A stretch of 64,000 bases of DNA from Elusimicrobiales bacterium. GTDB lineage: Bacteria; Elusimicrobiota; Elusimicrobia; Elusimicrobiales; UBA9959. The stretch is taken from assembly GCA_028688015.1 (NCBI GenBank), contig JAQTZB010000007.1, positions 62,001 through 126,000 on the forward strand, in the 5' to 3' direction. A program made the position numbers and the translations under genes. Positions 1 to 7,890 of the stretch are shown here, piece by piece. Numbering within the stretch: position 1 is the stretch's first letter; each line of letters starts with the position of its first letter. Below the pieces are notes generated by a model, which was given only the letters and a program-made list of their open reading frames with translations, did not search any database and was not told the DNA's origin.

Positions 1-250
1 AAGGGCGGGGCCCCCTTCCCAAAAGTCGCACGGAACCCCTCCCCTGCCGTCCCCTCCGCATGTTTGTCAGTACTATACCAAGCGAGCAACCAGCGGAGAC
101 CGCAGGGGGTAGGGTTAGCAAAACCCTCATGAGCCCGACGCTTGCGTAAGCGCGGAGGGCGAATGCGGAGCGAGCGCACGGTGTGCGCAAGCGCGTTTTG
201 CGTTCCTACCCCCTGCGGTAGGCCGCCAAACCACGAGCGACCCTAGCTAT
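1..250. repeat. Dispersed palindromic intergenic repeat, copy 1 (truncated by window edge)
   Basis: This non-coding segment is clearly homologous to 29921-30213: both begin with the same roughly 50 bp GC-rich block and share many later blocks. It carries a perfect 14-bp inverted repeat (100-113 with 205-218), an internal palindrome at about 174-188, and at the right end a 30-bp unit followed by a decayed second unit. The short reading frames through it are low-complexity and unconvincing. The left end lies outside the window. Confidence 0.8.
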
Positions 251-269
251 AGGCCGCCCTCTGAGATGT

Positions 270-1013
270 TTATTTAGGCAACAGGGGAGAGTCGGGAGGG
301 AGGCCGTAGGCTTCGGCAAGGTTAGAGGGCTGCAGCATGACCGCGGCGGGGCCGAAGGCGTATTGGCCTGCGCCTTTGAGCACCAGGGCCTTGTTGCAGC
401 CCAGGGCCGCCAGGGCCGGCTCATGCAGCACGGCAGCCACCGCCAGGCCCTTGCCGGCCAGGCGGCGCAGCAGGGCCATCACTTCCGACTTGTATTTCAA
501 GTCCAGGTGAGAGGTCGGCTCGTCGAGCAGCAGCACTTTGGCCTCCTGCGCCAGGGCCTGCGCTATGAAGGCCAGCTGGCGCTCTCCGGTGGAAAGCGTG
601 TTCACAGAGCGCCCGGCCAGCCTGGCTATGCCGGTCTCCTCCAGCGCCAGGTCCGCCGCGGCGCCGTCGTCGGCCGAATAGCCGCGCCAGAAACCGGCGC
701 GGGCCGTCCGCCCGAGCAGTACCATCTCGCGCACCGAAAAGTCGTAGGGCGTGGCCGTCTCGCTGGCCACGTAGGCCGCCAGGCGCGCCAGCCGTCCCGG
801 TTTCAGCGCGTAGACCTCTTCCCCTCCCAGCCTCACCGATCCTCCCGCTGGCTTTATATAGCCGGTCAGCAGCCGCAGGAGCGTCGACTTGCCGGAGCCG
901 TTGGGCCCCAGCACGCACATGAAATCCCCGGAGCGCAGCTCGAAGGACAGGTCCTCCAGCAGCGGTCCGCCGCTGAAGGAGAAAGTCAGGCCTGAAGCCC
1001 GCAGCACAGGCAT
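270..1013 (-). CDS. btuD: Cobalamin ABC transporter ATP-binding protein BtuD
   Basis: ATPase subunit of a FecCD/BtuCD-type importer, powering uptake of vitamin B12 from the periplasm. The 247-residue protein shows Walker A (GPNGSGKST), the signature LSTGERQ, Walker B (VLLLDEPTSHLDL) and the switch His in VLHEP. I chose the ATG at 1011-1013, which overlaps the btuC stop (TGATG), over an in-frame start 36 nt upstream that lies inside btuC. It is the last gene of btuF-btuC-btuD. The family also includes siderophore importers; the cobalamin riboswitch upstream of btuF decides the substrate call. Confidence 0.9.
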   Translation of the reverse strand: MPVLRASGLTFSFSGGPLLEDLSFELRSGDFMCVLGPNGSGKSTLLRLLTGYIKPAGGSVRLGGEEVYALKPGRLARLAAYVASETATPYDFSVREMVLLGRTARAGFWRGYSADDGAAADLALEETGIARLAGRSVNTLSTGERQLAFIAQALAQEAKVLLLDEPTSHLDLKYKSEVMALLRRLAGKGLAVAAVLHEPALAALGCNKALVLKGAGQYAFGPAAVMLQPSNLAEAYGLPPDSPLLPK

Positions 1014-1948
1014 CAGGCCCTCCCCCGCGAACCGCGCCAGAGCAGCCACATAAAGAAAGGCGCACCCGCCAGCGCCATCACCACCCCGGCCGGAACCTCC
1101 GACGGAGGGAAAAGGGTGCGGCCGGCCGCGTCGGCGGCCGCCAGCAGCGCCGCCCCGCCCACGGCTGCCGCCGGCAGCAGCGCCCTCGCGGACGGGCCCG
1201 TCAGCAGGCGCACAATATGCGGCGTCATCAGCCCCACGAAACCGATAGTCCCGCCCAGCGCCACCGCCGCCGAGGTGGCGGCGCAGGCCAGCGAAAAGAA
1301 CAGCACTCTTTCGCGGGCGGGGTCCACCCCCAGGTGGTAGGCGCTTTCCTCGCCCAGCGCCATGGCGTCAAGCGACCGCCAGCGCAGCATGGCCAGCAGC
1401 GCGCAGACGGCTATGATGCCGGCCGAAGCCGCCAGCACGCCGGGCTGCGACGGGTACAGTCCGCCCAGCACGAAGTAGAACAGGGAGAAGGAGCGCTCGC
1501 GCGCCGCCGTCAGAGCCAGCATTACCAGCGCCGACAGGAAGGCGCTCACGGCCACGCCGGCAAGCACCAGCGCCGCGTCGGACAGGCGGCCGGCCAGCCG
1601 CGCCAGCCAGTAAGAGAGGAAGGTGGCCCCGAAGGCGCCGGCGAACACCGCCGCGAAGAACAGCGGCGAGGTGCGCTCTATCCCGGCCATGAAGCAGAGC
1701 ACGGCCGCCGCCGTCGCGCCGGAGGAAGTGCCCAGGATGTACGGGTCGCTGAGCGGGTTCTTCAGCGCGCCCTGGAACAGCGCTCCGGCCAGCCCCAGGC
1801 CGGCCCCCACCGCCAGCGCCGCCAGCGTGCGCGGCAGCCGGAGGTTCCAGACTATGTCCGGCGCCAGCCCGGCGGGCCCGGCGGCCAGCGAGAACAGGCA
1901 GGCCGCGGCCAGCGCGGCCAGCAGCAGCGGGAGCCTATTTTTTCTCAT
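1013..1948 (-). CDS. btuC: Cobalamin ABC transporter permease BtuC
   Basis: Inner-membrane permease of the FecCD/BtuC family, 311 residues with many hydrophobic helices. Family hallmarks visible are the early GAxLGLAGALFQG segment, GTSSGA, and near the C-terminus GFVGLMTPHIVR, the region contacting the ATPase. A shorter homologue than E. coli BtuC, but full-length for the family. The start overlaps the 3' end of btuF by 14 nt, so translation is probably coupled. Function is inferred from family plus riboswitch context. Confidence 0.9.
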   Translation of the reverse strand: MRKNRLPLLLAALAAACLFSLAAGPAGLAPDIVWNLRLPRTLAALAVGAGLGLAGALFQGALKNPLSDPYILGTSSGATAAAVLCFMAGIERTSPLFFAAVFAGAFGATFLSYWLARLAGRLSDAALVLAGVAVSAFLSALVMLALTAARERSFSLFYFVLGGLYPSQPGVLAASAGIIAVCALLAMLRWRSLDAMALGEESAYHLGVDPARERVLFFSLACAATSAAVALGGTIGFVGLMTPHIVRLLTGPSARALLPAAAVGGAALLAAADAAGRTLFPPSEVPAGVVMALAGAPFFMWLLWRGSRGRA

Positions 1949-2726
1949 TCAGGAGCTTTTCCAGTTTCGCTATCTCTGCGAAAAGGCGCGGCCCGGGGCG
2001 CGCGAAGGCGTCCCTGTCGAGCGTAGTGATGACGCGGCCGGCCTTGACCGCCGCAAGGTCCTTCGCCATCGGGCGGGCGGCGAATTCTTCCGCCGTGCCC
2101 GCCAGCAGGATCACGGCCTCGGGGTCCAGCAGCAGGGTTTCCTCCCAGGAAGCCTGGAAATAACCGCGCTTCTCCCCGCCGAACACGTTCCTGCCGCCGG
2201 CCAGCCGCACGGCGTCCGACAGGAACGACAGCCCGCCGGTGGTCCAGCCGCCGGCGTCGGCCTCTATGTAAACCTTCAGCGGCTTTTCCGGGGCTTTGCG
2301 CGCGGCCTTAGCGGCCAGCTGCTTGGCCAGGCGCTCCCCTTCCTTCTTAAGCCCCAGTTCCGCGGCTATCAGCCGCACGGTGTTCAGGATATCCGCCGCG
2401 CTCTTCTCTTCCGGCAGGGAGACCACTTTGAGGCCCAGCGAAGCCAGCTGCTTCGCCGTGGACTGGCCGGCCCAGGCGCCGGTAAAGATCACGTCTGGCT
2501 TCAGCGAGTAGACTTTTTCCACGTTGGGGCGCAGGTAATCCCCGGTCTTCTCTATCTTCAGCGCCGCGGGCGGCCAGTTGCAGAAGTTGGACACCCCCAC
2601 CAGGTCGCCCCCGGCGCCAAGTTCGAAGATGATCTCGGTATAGGACGGCATCAGCGAAACGACGCGGCGCGCCTGCGCCTGCCCGGCCAGCAGAAGTAAC
2701 GCCGCAGCGATAAACATGTTTCTCAT
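1935..2726 (-). CDS. btuF: Periplasmic cobalamin-binding protein BtuF
   Basis: Substrate-binding component of the importer, 263 residues, with a signal peptide (MRNMFIAAALLLLAGQAQA, cleavage near residue 19) and the class III binding-protein start RVVSLMPSYTEIIFELGAG. The ATG at 2724-2726 directly abuts the U-tract of the riboswitch terminator, and its only SD-like bases (AAAGGG) lie in the terminator's 3' arm. A second ATG at 2715-2717, three codons later, is a possible start. Without the riboswitch this family could equally bind a siderophore or haem. Confidence 0.9.
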   Translation of the reverse strand: MRNMFIAAALLLLAGQAQARRVVSLMPSYTEIIFELGAGGDLVGVSNFCNWPPAALKIEKTGDYLRPNVEKVYSLKPDVIFTGAWAGQSTAKQLASLGLKVVSLPEEKSAADILNTVRLIAAELGLKKEGERLAKQLAAKAARKAPEKPLKVYIEADAGGWTTGGLSFLSDAVRLAGGRNVFGGEKRGYFQASWEETLLLDPEAVILLAGTAEEFAARPMAKDLAAVKAGRVITTLDRDAFARPGPRLFAEIAKLEKLLNEKK

Positions 2727-2757
2727 AAAAAAAGCCCTTTCTCCGGTGAGAAAAGGC
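2727..2757 (-). terminator. Intrinsic terminator of the cobalamin riboswitch
   Basis: Minus-strand RNA would form a 10-bp stem (2748-2757 with 2734-2743, one G-U pair) with a 4-nt loop, followed by seven U residues at 2727-2733. It ends exactly at the btuF start codon, so it can act as a transcription attenuator, and it also buries the only SD-like bases for btuF. Confidence 0.9.
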
Positions 2758-2880
2758 CCTGTTTTCCCCTCGGAAGCCCCCGCTTCCGGCGGAGGTTCGC
2801 AGTAGACCGGGCTAGCCTTGCGGCATTACCGTTGCGGGGCAGCCCCGGGATCGCACCGGGTTCCTTCTGCGCTACGCTAT
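2758..2880 (-). promoter_or_regulatory. Cobalamin (B12) riboswitch
   Basis: On the minus strand the leader contains the hallmark cobalamin aptamer blocks: AACCCGGTGCGATCCCGGGG, then GCTGCCCCGCAACGGTAA, and further on a B12-box-like stretch AGCCCGGTCTACTGC. These match the conserved core as I know it (GGTG-GAA-CC, GCTG-CCCGCAACTGTA, B12 box). It lies between the fadL-like gene and btuF, directly upstream of an intrinsic terminator, so B12 binding most likely stops btuFCD transcription. Confidence 0.93.
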
Positions 2881-2887
2881 TATGATA

Positions 2888-4129
2888 CTAAAATTTGTAC
2901 TTAACTTCCCCCATCACGTAGCCCCCCCCGAGGCCGTACTTGACCCCGCCGGCCTTGCGGGTGGTGAAATCCCCCGCCAGCGCGCCCAGCGTGCCCTGCA
3001 GGCCGCCCCAGCGGCGGCTGACCGCCGCGGAGAAGCGGTGCATGTGCACGTCTATGGCCGCGGAATGGTCCAGGGAGCCCGCGTCTATGGCCGGCGTGTC
3101 GTAGGCGTAGCCGGCCAGGAAGTCGGTGCGCTCGTCGTAAGCCCACAGCGCGCCGGCCCGGAACTTGTAAGAGTTCTTCCAGTCGAAGGTCTTGGCCTGG
3201 TCGGCCAGCAGGGTACCGGGGTTATCGTAGGTGGTCTTGTTGGAGAAGCCCTTCCACCAGGTCTGGGTCAGGTCGCAGGTCAAGGTGAGGTCCTTGCGGA
3301 ACTTCCAGGCCGCGCCCACGCCGGAGGTGGGCGGCTGCATCAGGGAGAATTTAAACCCTGTAGCCTCCGTCATGGCCAGGGCCGGCCAGGACGCTTCCGC
3401 GTCGCCCTCTATCTTAACGTCGGCGCCGGTCCGGAACACCGCGCCGAGAGAAAAGGAATCGTTCAACTGGTACTTGCCGCCGAATATACCTTCGACGCCA
3501 TAGCCGGTTCCGTCCATCTCCTTGTCTATGGTCCCCGCGCCGACGGCACCTATTTTAGCGTCGCTGGCTATATCGCCGCGGATGGCGTTTACGCCCAGGG
3601 CCAGCGAAATGTTTTCTGTTAATTTGCGGGCGTAGGAGATGTTCGCCACCGTTATACCGGCGAAGCCCTTGTAGTCTATGCTGTCGTACGTCGTGTTGCC
3701 CGGCAGGCCGGCGTCCTTGAAATCAGAGCCCTGCAGCAGCGGCATATAGAGGCCGGCGCCCAGCGCGGAACCCTTGCCGAGGGGAACCACGGCGCCCAGG
3801 GATCCGAAAAAGAAAGAGGACCGGGAATGCTTCTTGGCAAAGCGGTCAGTGGTGGCCGGGAGGCTGAACGAGTTACCGTCGTAGGAGTGGCTGTTTCCTT
3901 TCTTCAGTTCCAAACCCGCCTCGCGCGCTTTCACGTCCGCCAGGTTGGCAGGGTTCCAGTAGATGGCGCTCCAGTCCGCGGCGTCGGCGATAACGGCGCC
4001 GCCGCGCGCTATGGAGCGGGCCCCTATGCCGTCGAACTCGTAGCCGGAGGCCGCGAGGAACTCCGGGGCGGAGACCGAAAGCAAAAAGAAAAGAGCGGCG
4101 GCGCGGTTGCGGTGCGTGCTGTGTGTCAC
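2888..4129 (-). CDS. OmpP1/FadL/TodX-family outer-membrane protein
   Basis: A 413-residue secreted beta-barrel. It has a signal peptide ending near EFLAAS and the FadL-family N-terminal plug motif, seen as GARSIARGGAVIADAADWSA followed by IYWNPANLA. The C-terminus ends in an amphipathic strand with terminal Phe (VMGEVKYKF), the usual outer-membrane sorting signal. FadL relatives import hydrophobic compounds such as fatty acids or aromatics; the substrate here is unknown. The start is GTG, preceded by a strong GAGGGGG ribosome site. It lies 42 nt after the histidine-kinase gene on the same strand, so may be the last gene of the hypA operon. Confidence 0.85.
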   Translation of the reverse strand: MTHSTHRNRAAALFFLLSVSAPEFLAASGYEFDGIGARSIARGGAVIADAADWSAIYWNPANLADVKAREAGLELKKGNSHSYDGNSFSLPATTDRFAKKHSRSSFFFGSLGAVVPLGKGSALGAGLYMPLLQGSDFKDAGLPGNTTYDSIDYKGFAGITVANISYARKLTENISLALGVNAIRGDIASDAKIGAVGAGTIDKEMDGTGYGVEGIFGGKYQLNDSFSLGAVFRTGADVKIEGDAEASWPALAMTEATGFKFSLMQPPTSGVGAAWKFRKDLTLTCDLTQTWWKGFSNKTTYDNPGTLLADQAKTFDWKNSYKFRAGALWAYDERTDFLAGYAYDTPAIDAGSLDHSAAIDVHMHRFSAAVSRRWGGLQGTLGALAGDFTTRKAGGVKYGLGGGYVMGEVKYKF

Positions 4130-4171
4130 AGGTCCCCCTCGCTGAATTAAAAGCCCCGAATTGACGACCGT

Positions 4172-5440
4172 TCAGGCGGCGCGCAGCGAAACGGCCACGG
4201 TCAGGCCGCCGCCCTCACGGTTGCGCAGCTTTATGTCCCCGCCGTTGCGCACCAGCAGGTCGCGGGCGATTATGAGCCCGACCCCGGTCCCGCCCTTCTT
4301 GGTCGTGATGGATTTGCGGAAGGCGGCCCGCAGTATTTCCTCAGGCACGCCGGGGCCGTTGTCGGAGACGGAAACCAAAACTTCTTTATCCTTCACTTCG
4401 ATACCGATCTCTACCGTCTTGGCGTCCGGGTTGTCGCTGACGGCTTCCACGGCGTTCTTGACGATATTGAAAAAAGCCTGCTGGAGGTCGGCCCGGGAGG
4501 CCACCGTGGCGGCCGGCTCGCCCGGCCGGTAGCCTGGCGAGAACTTTACCCAGCGCGCCTGCGGGGAGAACGTGACGATGGCGAGCAGGTCGCGCAGGAA
4601 CTCGGCCAGCACTATTCGCTCCGTGCTGGGCCCTCCGGGCTTGCCGAAACGGGTGATCCCGTGCAGGGACTCCACCATGGCCTCCACGGTCTCGCTGACC
4701 GACTTGAGGTCGGCCAGTTCCTCCGGGGATTTTTTCCTGAGCCCCTCCATCTCCAGGTAGCCGGAAACCGAGGCGATGGGGCCGCGCAGGTCGTGGGCAA
4801 TACGGTGGGCCAGCACGCCTATCTGCGCGGTAGAGTTAAGCTCCGAGAATTTCCGCAGCAGGGCGTCTTTGTCCGCGGCCTCCTGGGTTACCTTTTTCCG
4901 CAGGTTGGCCAGGATGAGCCGGGAGGTCAGCCGCGTAAGCACCAGGTAGGCGGTCGTGATGCCGGCTATCAGCGCCGTTACCGGCAGGCTGGCGTAGATC
5001 TCCAGCGCCCACGGGTTGGAACTGGCCAGCACCCCCGAATATTCCCCGGCGACGACCAGCAGGTAGCCGGCGAGGCTGGCCTGCAGCGTCCAGGTTTCGT
5101 CCAGGCCGTAGAGCGCTTCCGAAACCAGCACGCTGAAAAACATGAAGACGAAAGGCGAGACTATGCCGCCGGTCAGGTGCACCGCAGGCGTCAGGATAGC
5201 CGCGGCCAGCAGGCCCATCATGGAGTTGCTCCAGCGCGAGTCCTTCGGAGGATAAAAGCGCAGGACCAGGTAATAGCAGGAGTACGCGGCAGCGCTGAGC
5301 AGCCCCAGGTAGCCGAGCGCCCTGGGCAGCGGGCCGCCCAGCAGGAAGATGACCCCGGCCGCGGCGAGGGAAATGCCCGACGCCAGCACGACCTGGGTCC
5401 GGATCAGCCTGGCGTATTTAGCCGTCTCTTGGTCGTTCAT
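4172..5440 (-). CDS. Membrane sensor histidine kinase (copy 1 of a tandem pair)
   Basis: 422 residues. The first 170 or so contain about six hydrophobic segments and no obvious periplasmic sensor, so the membrane domain itself may sense. The HisKA box is IAHDLRGPIASVSGYLE, with the phospho-acceptor His at residue 216. The HATPase domain shows the N box (FFNIVKNAVEAV), G1 (VSDNGPGVPEE) and G2 (GGTGVGLIIARDLL). It is a close paralogue of the gene just upstream, separated by 10 nt. No response regulator is adjacent. The signal is unknown. Confidence 0.88.
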   Translation of the reverse strand: MNDQETAKYARLIRTQVVLASGISLAAAGVIFLLGGPLPRALGYLGLLSAAAYSCYYLVLRFYPPKDSRWSNSMMGLLAAAILTPAVHLTGGIVSPFVFMFFSVLVSEALYGLDETWTLQASLAGYLLVVAGEYSGVLASSNPWALEIYASLPVTALIAGITTAYLVLTRLTSRLILANLRKKVTQEAADKDALLRKFSELNSTAQIGVLAHRIAHDLRGPIASVSGYLEMEGLRKKSPEELADLKSVSETVEAMVESLHGITRFGKPGGPSTERIVLAEFLRDLLAIVTFSPQARWVKFSPGYRPGEPAATVASRADLQQAFFNIVKNAVEAVSDNPDAKTVEIGIEVKDKEVLVSVSDNGPGVPEEILRAAFRKSITTKKGGTGVGLIIARDLLVRNGGDIKLRNREGGGLTVAVSLRAA

Positions 5441-5450
5441 AGTTCCCGGG

Positions 5451-6725
5451 TCAGGCCAGCGGCAGCACGGCTTCCACGGTCAGGCCGCCGCCGGGGCCGT
5501 TGCGCAGCCGGATCTCCCCCCGGTTGCGAACCAGCAGGTCCCTCGTGATCAGCAGGCCGATCCCGGTGCCGTCGTGCTTTGTAGTGACCGGCTTCCTGAA
5601 AACGGTGTTCAGCGTCTCTTCGGAGATGCCGGGCCCGTTGTCGGCAACGGTCACCCGGGCGTCCTTGCCGGCCCGCGCTATGGTTATGCGCACGTGCTTG
5701 TCGTCCGGATTGTCGCCTACGGCCTCTACCGCGTTCTTGATCACGTTAAAAAAAGCCTGCTGCAGGTCGGCCCGGGCGGCGGTGACGGCCAGCCCGTCGC
5801 CCCCCGGCTCCACGATCTCCAGCCGGACGCCCTTGGCGCGCGGTGCAAAAGCGGCTATGGCCACGATGTCGCGCATGAAATCAGGCAGGTGTATTTTCTC
5901 TTCGCTGGGCCCGCCCGGCTTGCCGAAGCGGGTAATGCCGTGCAGGGTCGCCACCATGCTGTCCACGGTTTCGCTGACCGTGCGGAGCTCCTCCCGTTCC
6001 TCCGGCGTCCGCTGCTTCAGGGCCGCCAGCTCCAGGTAGCCGGAGACGGACGCTATGGGGCCGCGCAGGTCGTGCGCGATGCGGTGGGCCAGCACGCCCA
6101 GCTGGGCGGTGGAATTCAGCTCGGAGAATTTGCCGAGCAGCGCGTCTTTCTGGGTCGCCTCGGACTCTATCTTGGCGCGCAGGTGGCTGATAATCTGCCC
6201 GGTAAGGTTCTTGGTCATCGCCAGGTAGGACACCAGCAGGGCCGAAATTATAACAAGAAAAGCCGGGCTGGCGTTGGCGGGCGCCGCCCAGGGGGTCGGG
6301 TTCGGCAGGACCCCGTAGTAAATGCCCCACACGGCGGTCAGGTAACCCGCAGCGCTGACCGGCACCGTCAGTTTATTCTCCAGGCCGTAGATGGCCTCGG
6401 AGACCAGGACAGCCATGTAGAGGAAGGCCAGGGGCGACACGGCCCCGCCGGTGTAATAAACGGAGACGCTGATTATCAAGGCGCCGATCTGGCTGAGCGC
6501 CACCCCGGCCACGCGGTAACAGTGCCGGCAGATCAGTTTGAAAGCGAAAAAATAAGTGAAGTAGCAGCAGACCGAAAAGAGGCTGAACCAGGCCACCGTC
6601 CTCGGGAAAGGGAGCCGGCCCAGGAAGAGCAGCACGGTGGCGACCAGGCCCAGGAAGCCGGCCAGCAGCGCGTTCAGGCGCAGGGCTTTGCGGGTTTTCT
6701 CGTCCTGGTCCGCGGCGGAGTTCAT
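5451..6725 (-). CDS. Membrane sensor histidine kinase (copy 2 of a tandem pair)
   Basis: 424 residues, the same layout as its downstream neighbour: about six N-terminal membrane segments, HisKA with His218 in IAHDLRGPIASVSGYLE, N box FFNVIKNAVEAV, G1 VADNGPGISEE, and G2 DGTGIGLLITRDLL. The first ATG overlaps the stop of the HypB-like ATPase gene (ATGA). The near identity around the H box with divergent membrane domains suggests a tandem duplication followed by sensor divergence, or two kinases that heterodimerise. Cysteines in the membrane part (CC at 53-54, CRHC at 66-69) are absent from the paralogue. Confidence 0.88.
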   Translation of the reverse strand: MNSAADQDEKTRKALRLNALLAGFLGLVATVLLFLGRLPFPRTVAWFSLFSVCCYFTYFFAFKLICRHCYRVAGVALSQIGALIISVSVYYTGGAVSPLAFLYMAVLVSEAIYGLENKLTVPVSAAGYLTAVWGIYYGVLPNPTPWAAPANASPAFLVIISALLVSYLAMTKNLTGQIISHLRAKIESEATQKDALLGKFSELNSTAQLGVLAHRIAHDLRGPIASVSGYLELAALKQRTPEEREELRTVSETVDSMVATLHGITRFGKPGGPSEEKIHLPDFMRDIVAIAAFAPRAKGVRLEIVEPGGDGLAVTAARADLQQAFFNVIKNAVEAVGDNPDDKHVRITIARAGKDARVTVADNGPGISEETLNTVFRKPVTTKHDGTGIGLLITRDLLVRNRGEIRLRNGPGGGLTVEAVLPLA

Positions 6726-7432
6726 TTGAAGAGCCCCAGTTTTCGGGCGGCGCGCCCCAGGTCGCGGGCGAAGGCGGTCTTCAACAGGGCGGCTGGGCGG
6801 CCCAGCGCCCGCTCCAGGCCCGGGTCGCGGCGGATGACGGCGTCGGCGCCTTTAGCCCGGCCGCCGGAGGACAGGTTCTCCACCACTCCGAGCACCGGCA
6901 CTTTCAGTTTTTTATAGAGTTCCAGGGAGCGGGCCAGCACGTCGTGAGCCAGCAGCGAAGGCGCGGTTATCGCCAGCACCTCGGCGCCGGCGGCGAAGCG
7001 CATCACGTCCAGCGCGGCGTCGTTGATGCCGGGCGGCATGTCCAGCACCAGGAAATCCAGCTCCCCCCACTGAGTTATGGCGAGCAGCTCTATGATGGCG
7101 TCGGAGACGTTGGCGCCGCGCAGCGGCACGGCCTTGTTCTCAGAGAAGAAGACCACCGACATGAACTTCACGCCCCGGAACACCGGCGGCTCCAGGCCCT
7201 TCTCCTCTTTGGGGAAGAGGCCCTTGGCGCCCAGCACCAGGTGGTCGGAGGCGCCGGCGAAATCCAGGTCGAACAGGCCGGTCTTGAAACCTTTTTGAGC
7301 CAGCAGCAGGGCCAGCGTCGAGGCGGTGACGCTCTTGCCTATGCCGCCCTTCCAGCCGGTCACGGCGACAATGCGCTTAACGCCTCTGAGCCGCTCGGCT
7401 ATCACCGTCGGGCGCGGGTCGATGTCGGTCAT
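6722..7432 (-). CDS. MinD/Mrp-type ATPase, probable archaeal-type HypB (nickel insertion)
   Basis: 236-residue P-loop ATPase with the deviant Walker A KGGIGKS (first Lys at residue 28), the aspartate-rich FDLDFAGASDH, and LDFLVLDMPPG. Such Mrp/MinD-type proteins adjacent to hypA act as the HypB partner in Thermococcus (mmHypB), helping HypA deliver Ni to [NiFe] hydrogenase; I infer the same role. I chose the ATG overlapping the hypA stop (ATGA at 7429-7432) rather than a frame running 74 codons back through hypA. No G-domain HypB is present in the window. An alternative role is a generic Fe-S carrier (Mrp), but the hypA coupling argues against that. Confidence 0.75.
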   Translation of the reverse strand: MTDIDPRPTVIAERLRGVKRIVAVTGWKGGIGKSVTASTLALLLAQKGFKTGLFDLDFAGASDHLVLGAKGLFPKEEKGLEPPVFRGVKFMSVVFFSENKAVPLRGANVSDAIIELLAITQWGELDFLVLDMPPGINDAALDVMRFAAGAEVLAITAPSLLAHDVLARSLELYKKLKVPVLGVVENLSSGGRAKGADAVIRRDPGLERALGRPAALLKTAFARDLGRAARKLGLFK

Positions 7433-7833
7433 TTTTCGCCCTTGATATAGCTGATGGAAACGCCCCGCCCCCTGGCTATCTCGAAGTCGGGGCTCGCGCA
7501 CTTGGGGCATTTCAGGAAGGTGTGGGCCATCTCCGGCACGAAGTGTATGAACTCGGCCTCGTCCTTGGTCTTTCTGAGGCCCTTCAATGGGAATTCGTGC
7601 GCGCAGGCCTTGCAGCGGAAGACCGCGGGCTGTTTTATGATCTTGAATTTGCACAGCTTCGCGGCCGGGAACTGCGCGCGCAGCTCTTCCAGCGCGAACT
7701 TGAAGATCTCGCCGTCTATGGCCTGCAGCTCGCCGAAAACCACGCCGGCCTCTTTTAATTTTTTAAGTTTTTCCGCCGCGGAGTGTTCCACGGCCGCCTT
7801 GATCACGGACTCTGCGAGGGCCCATTCATGCAT
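7429..7833 (-). CDS. hypA: Hydrogenase nickel-incorporation protein HypA
   Basis: 134-residue zinc-binding nickel metallochaperone for [NiFe] hydrogenase maturation. It begins MHEWALAESV, retaining the N-terminal Met-His-Glu nickel site. The zinc site is two CxxC pairs, Cys74/77 and Cys109/112. The 31-residue gap between the pairs is much longer than in E. coli HypA and resembles Thermococcales HypA, which pairs with a MinD-type HypB. The gene starts nine nt after a TATAAT element with no SD, suggesting a nearly leaderless mRNA. It heads an operon with the ATPase and the two kinases. Its client hydrogenase lies about 10 kb away. Confidence 0.93.
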   Translation of the reverse strand: MHEWALAESVIKAAVEHSAAEKLKKLKEAGVVFGELQAIDGEIFKFALEELRAQFPAAKLCKFKIIKQPAVFRCKACAHEFPLKGLRKTKDEAEFIHFVPEMAHTFLKCPKCASPDFEIARGRGVSISYIKGEK

Positions 7834-7842
7834 AGTGCTTCA

Positions 7843-7848
7843 ATTATA
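7843..7848 (-). promoter_or_regulatory. -10 element of hypA operon
   Basis: TATAAT on the minus strand, nine nt before the hypA ATG; no SD sequence lies between. No convincing -35 box was seen. Confidence 0.55.
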
Positions 7849-7890
7849 CTAGTTATCCGGCAGGAGTTTCACGACGGACGGCGGTTTTCC

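Noticed and set aside
7432-7654. 74-codon N-terminal extension of the HypB-like ATPase
   Set aside because: It lies wholly within hypA in another frame, has no family sequence, and the ATGA junction gives a natural start.
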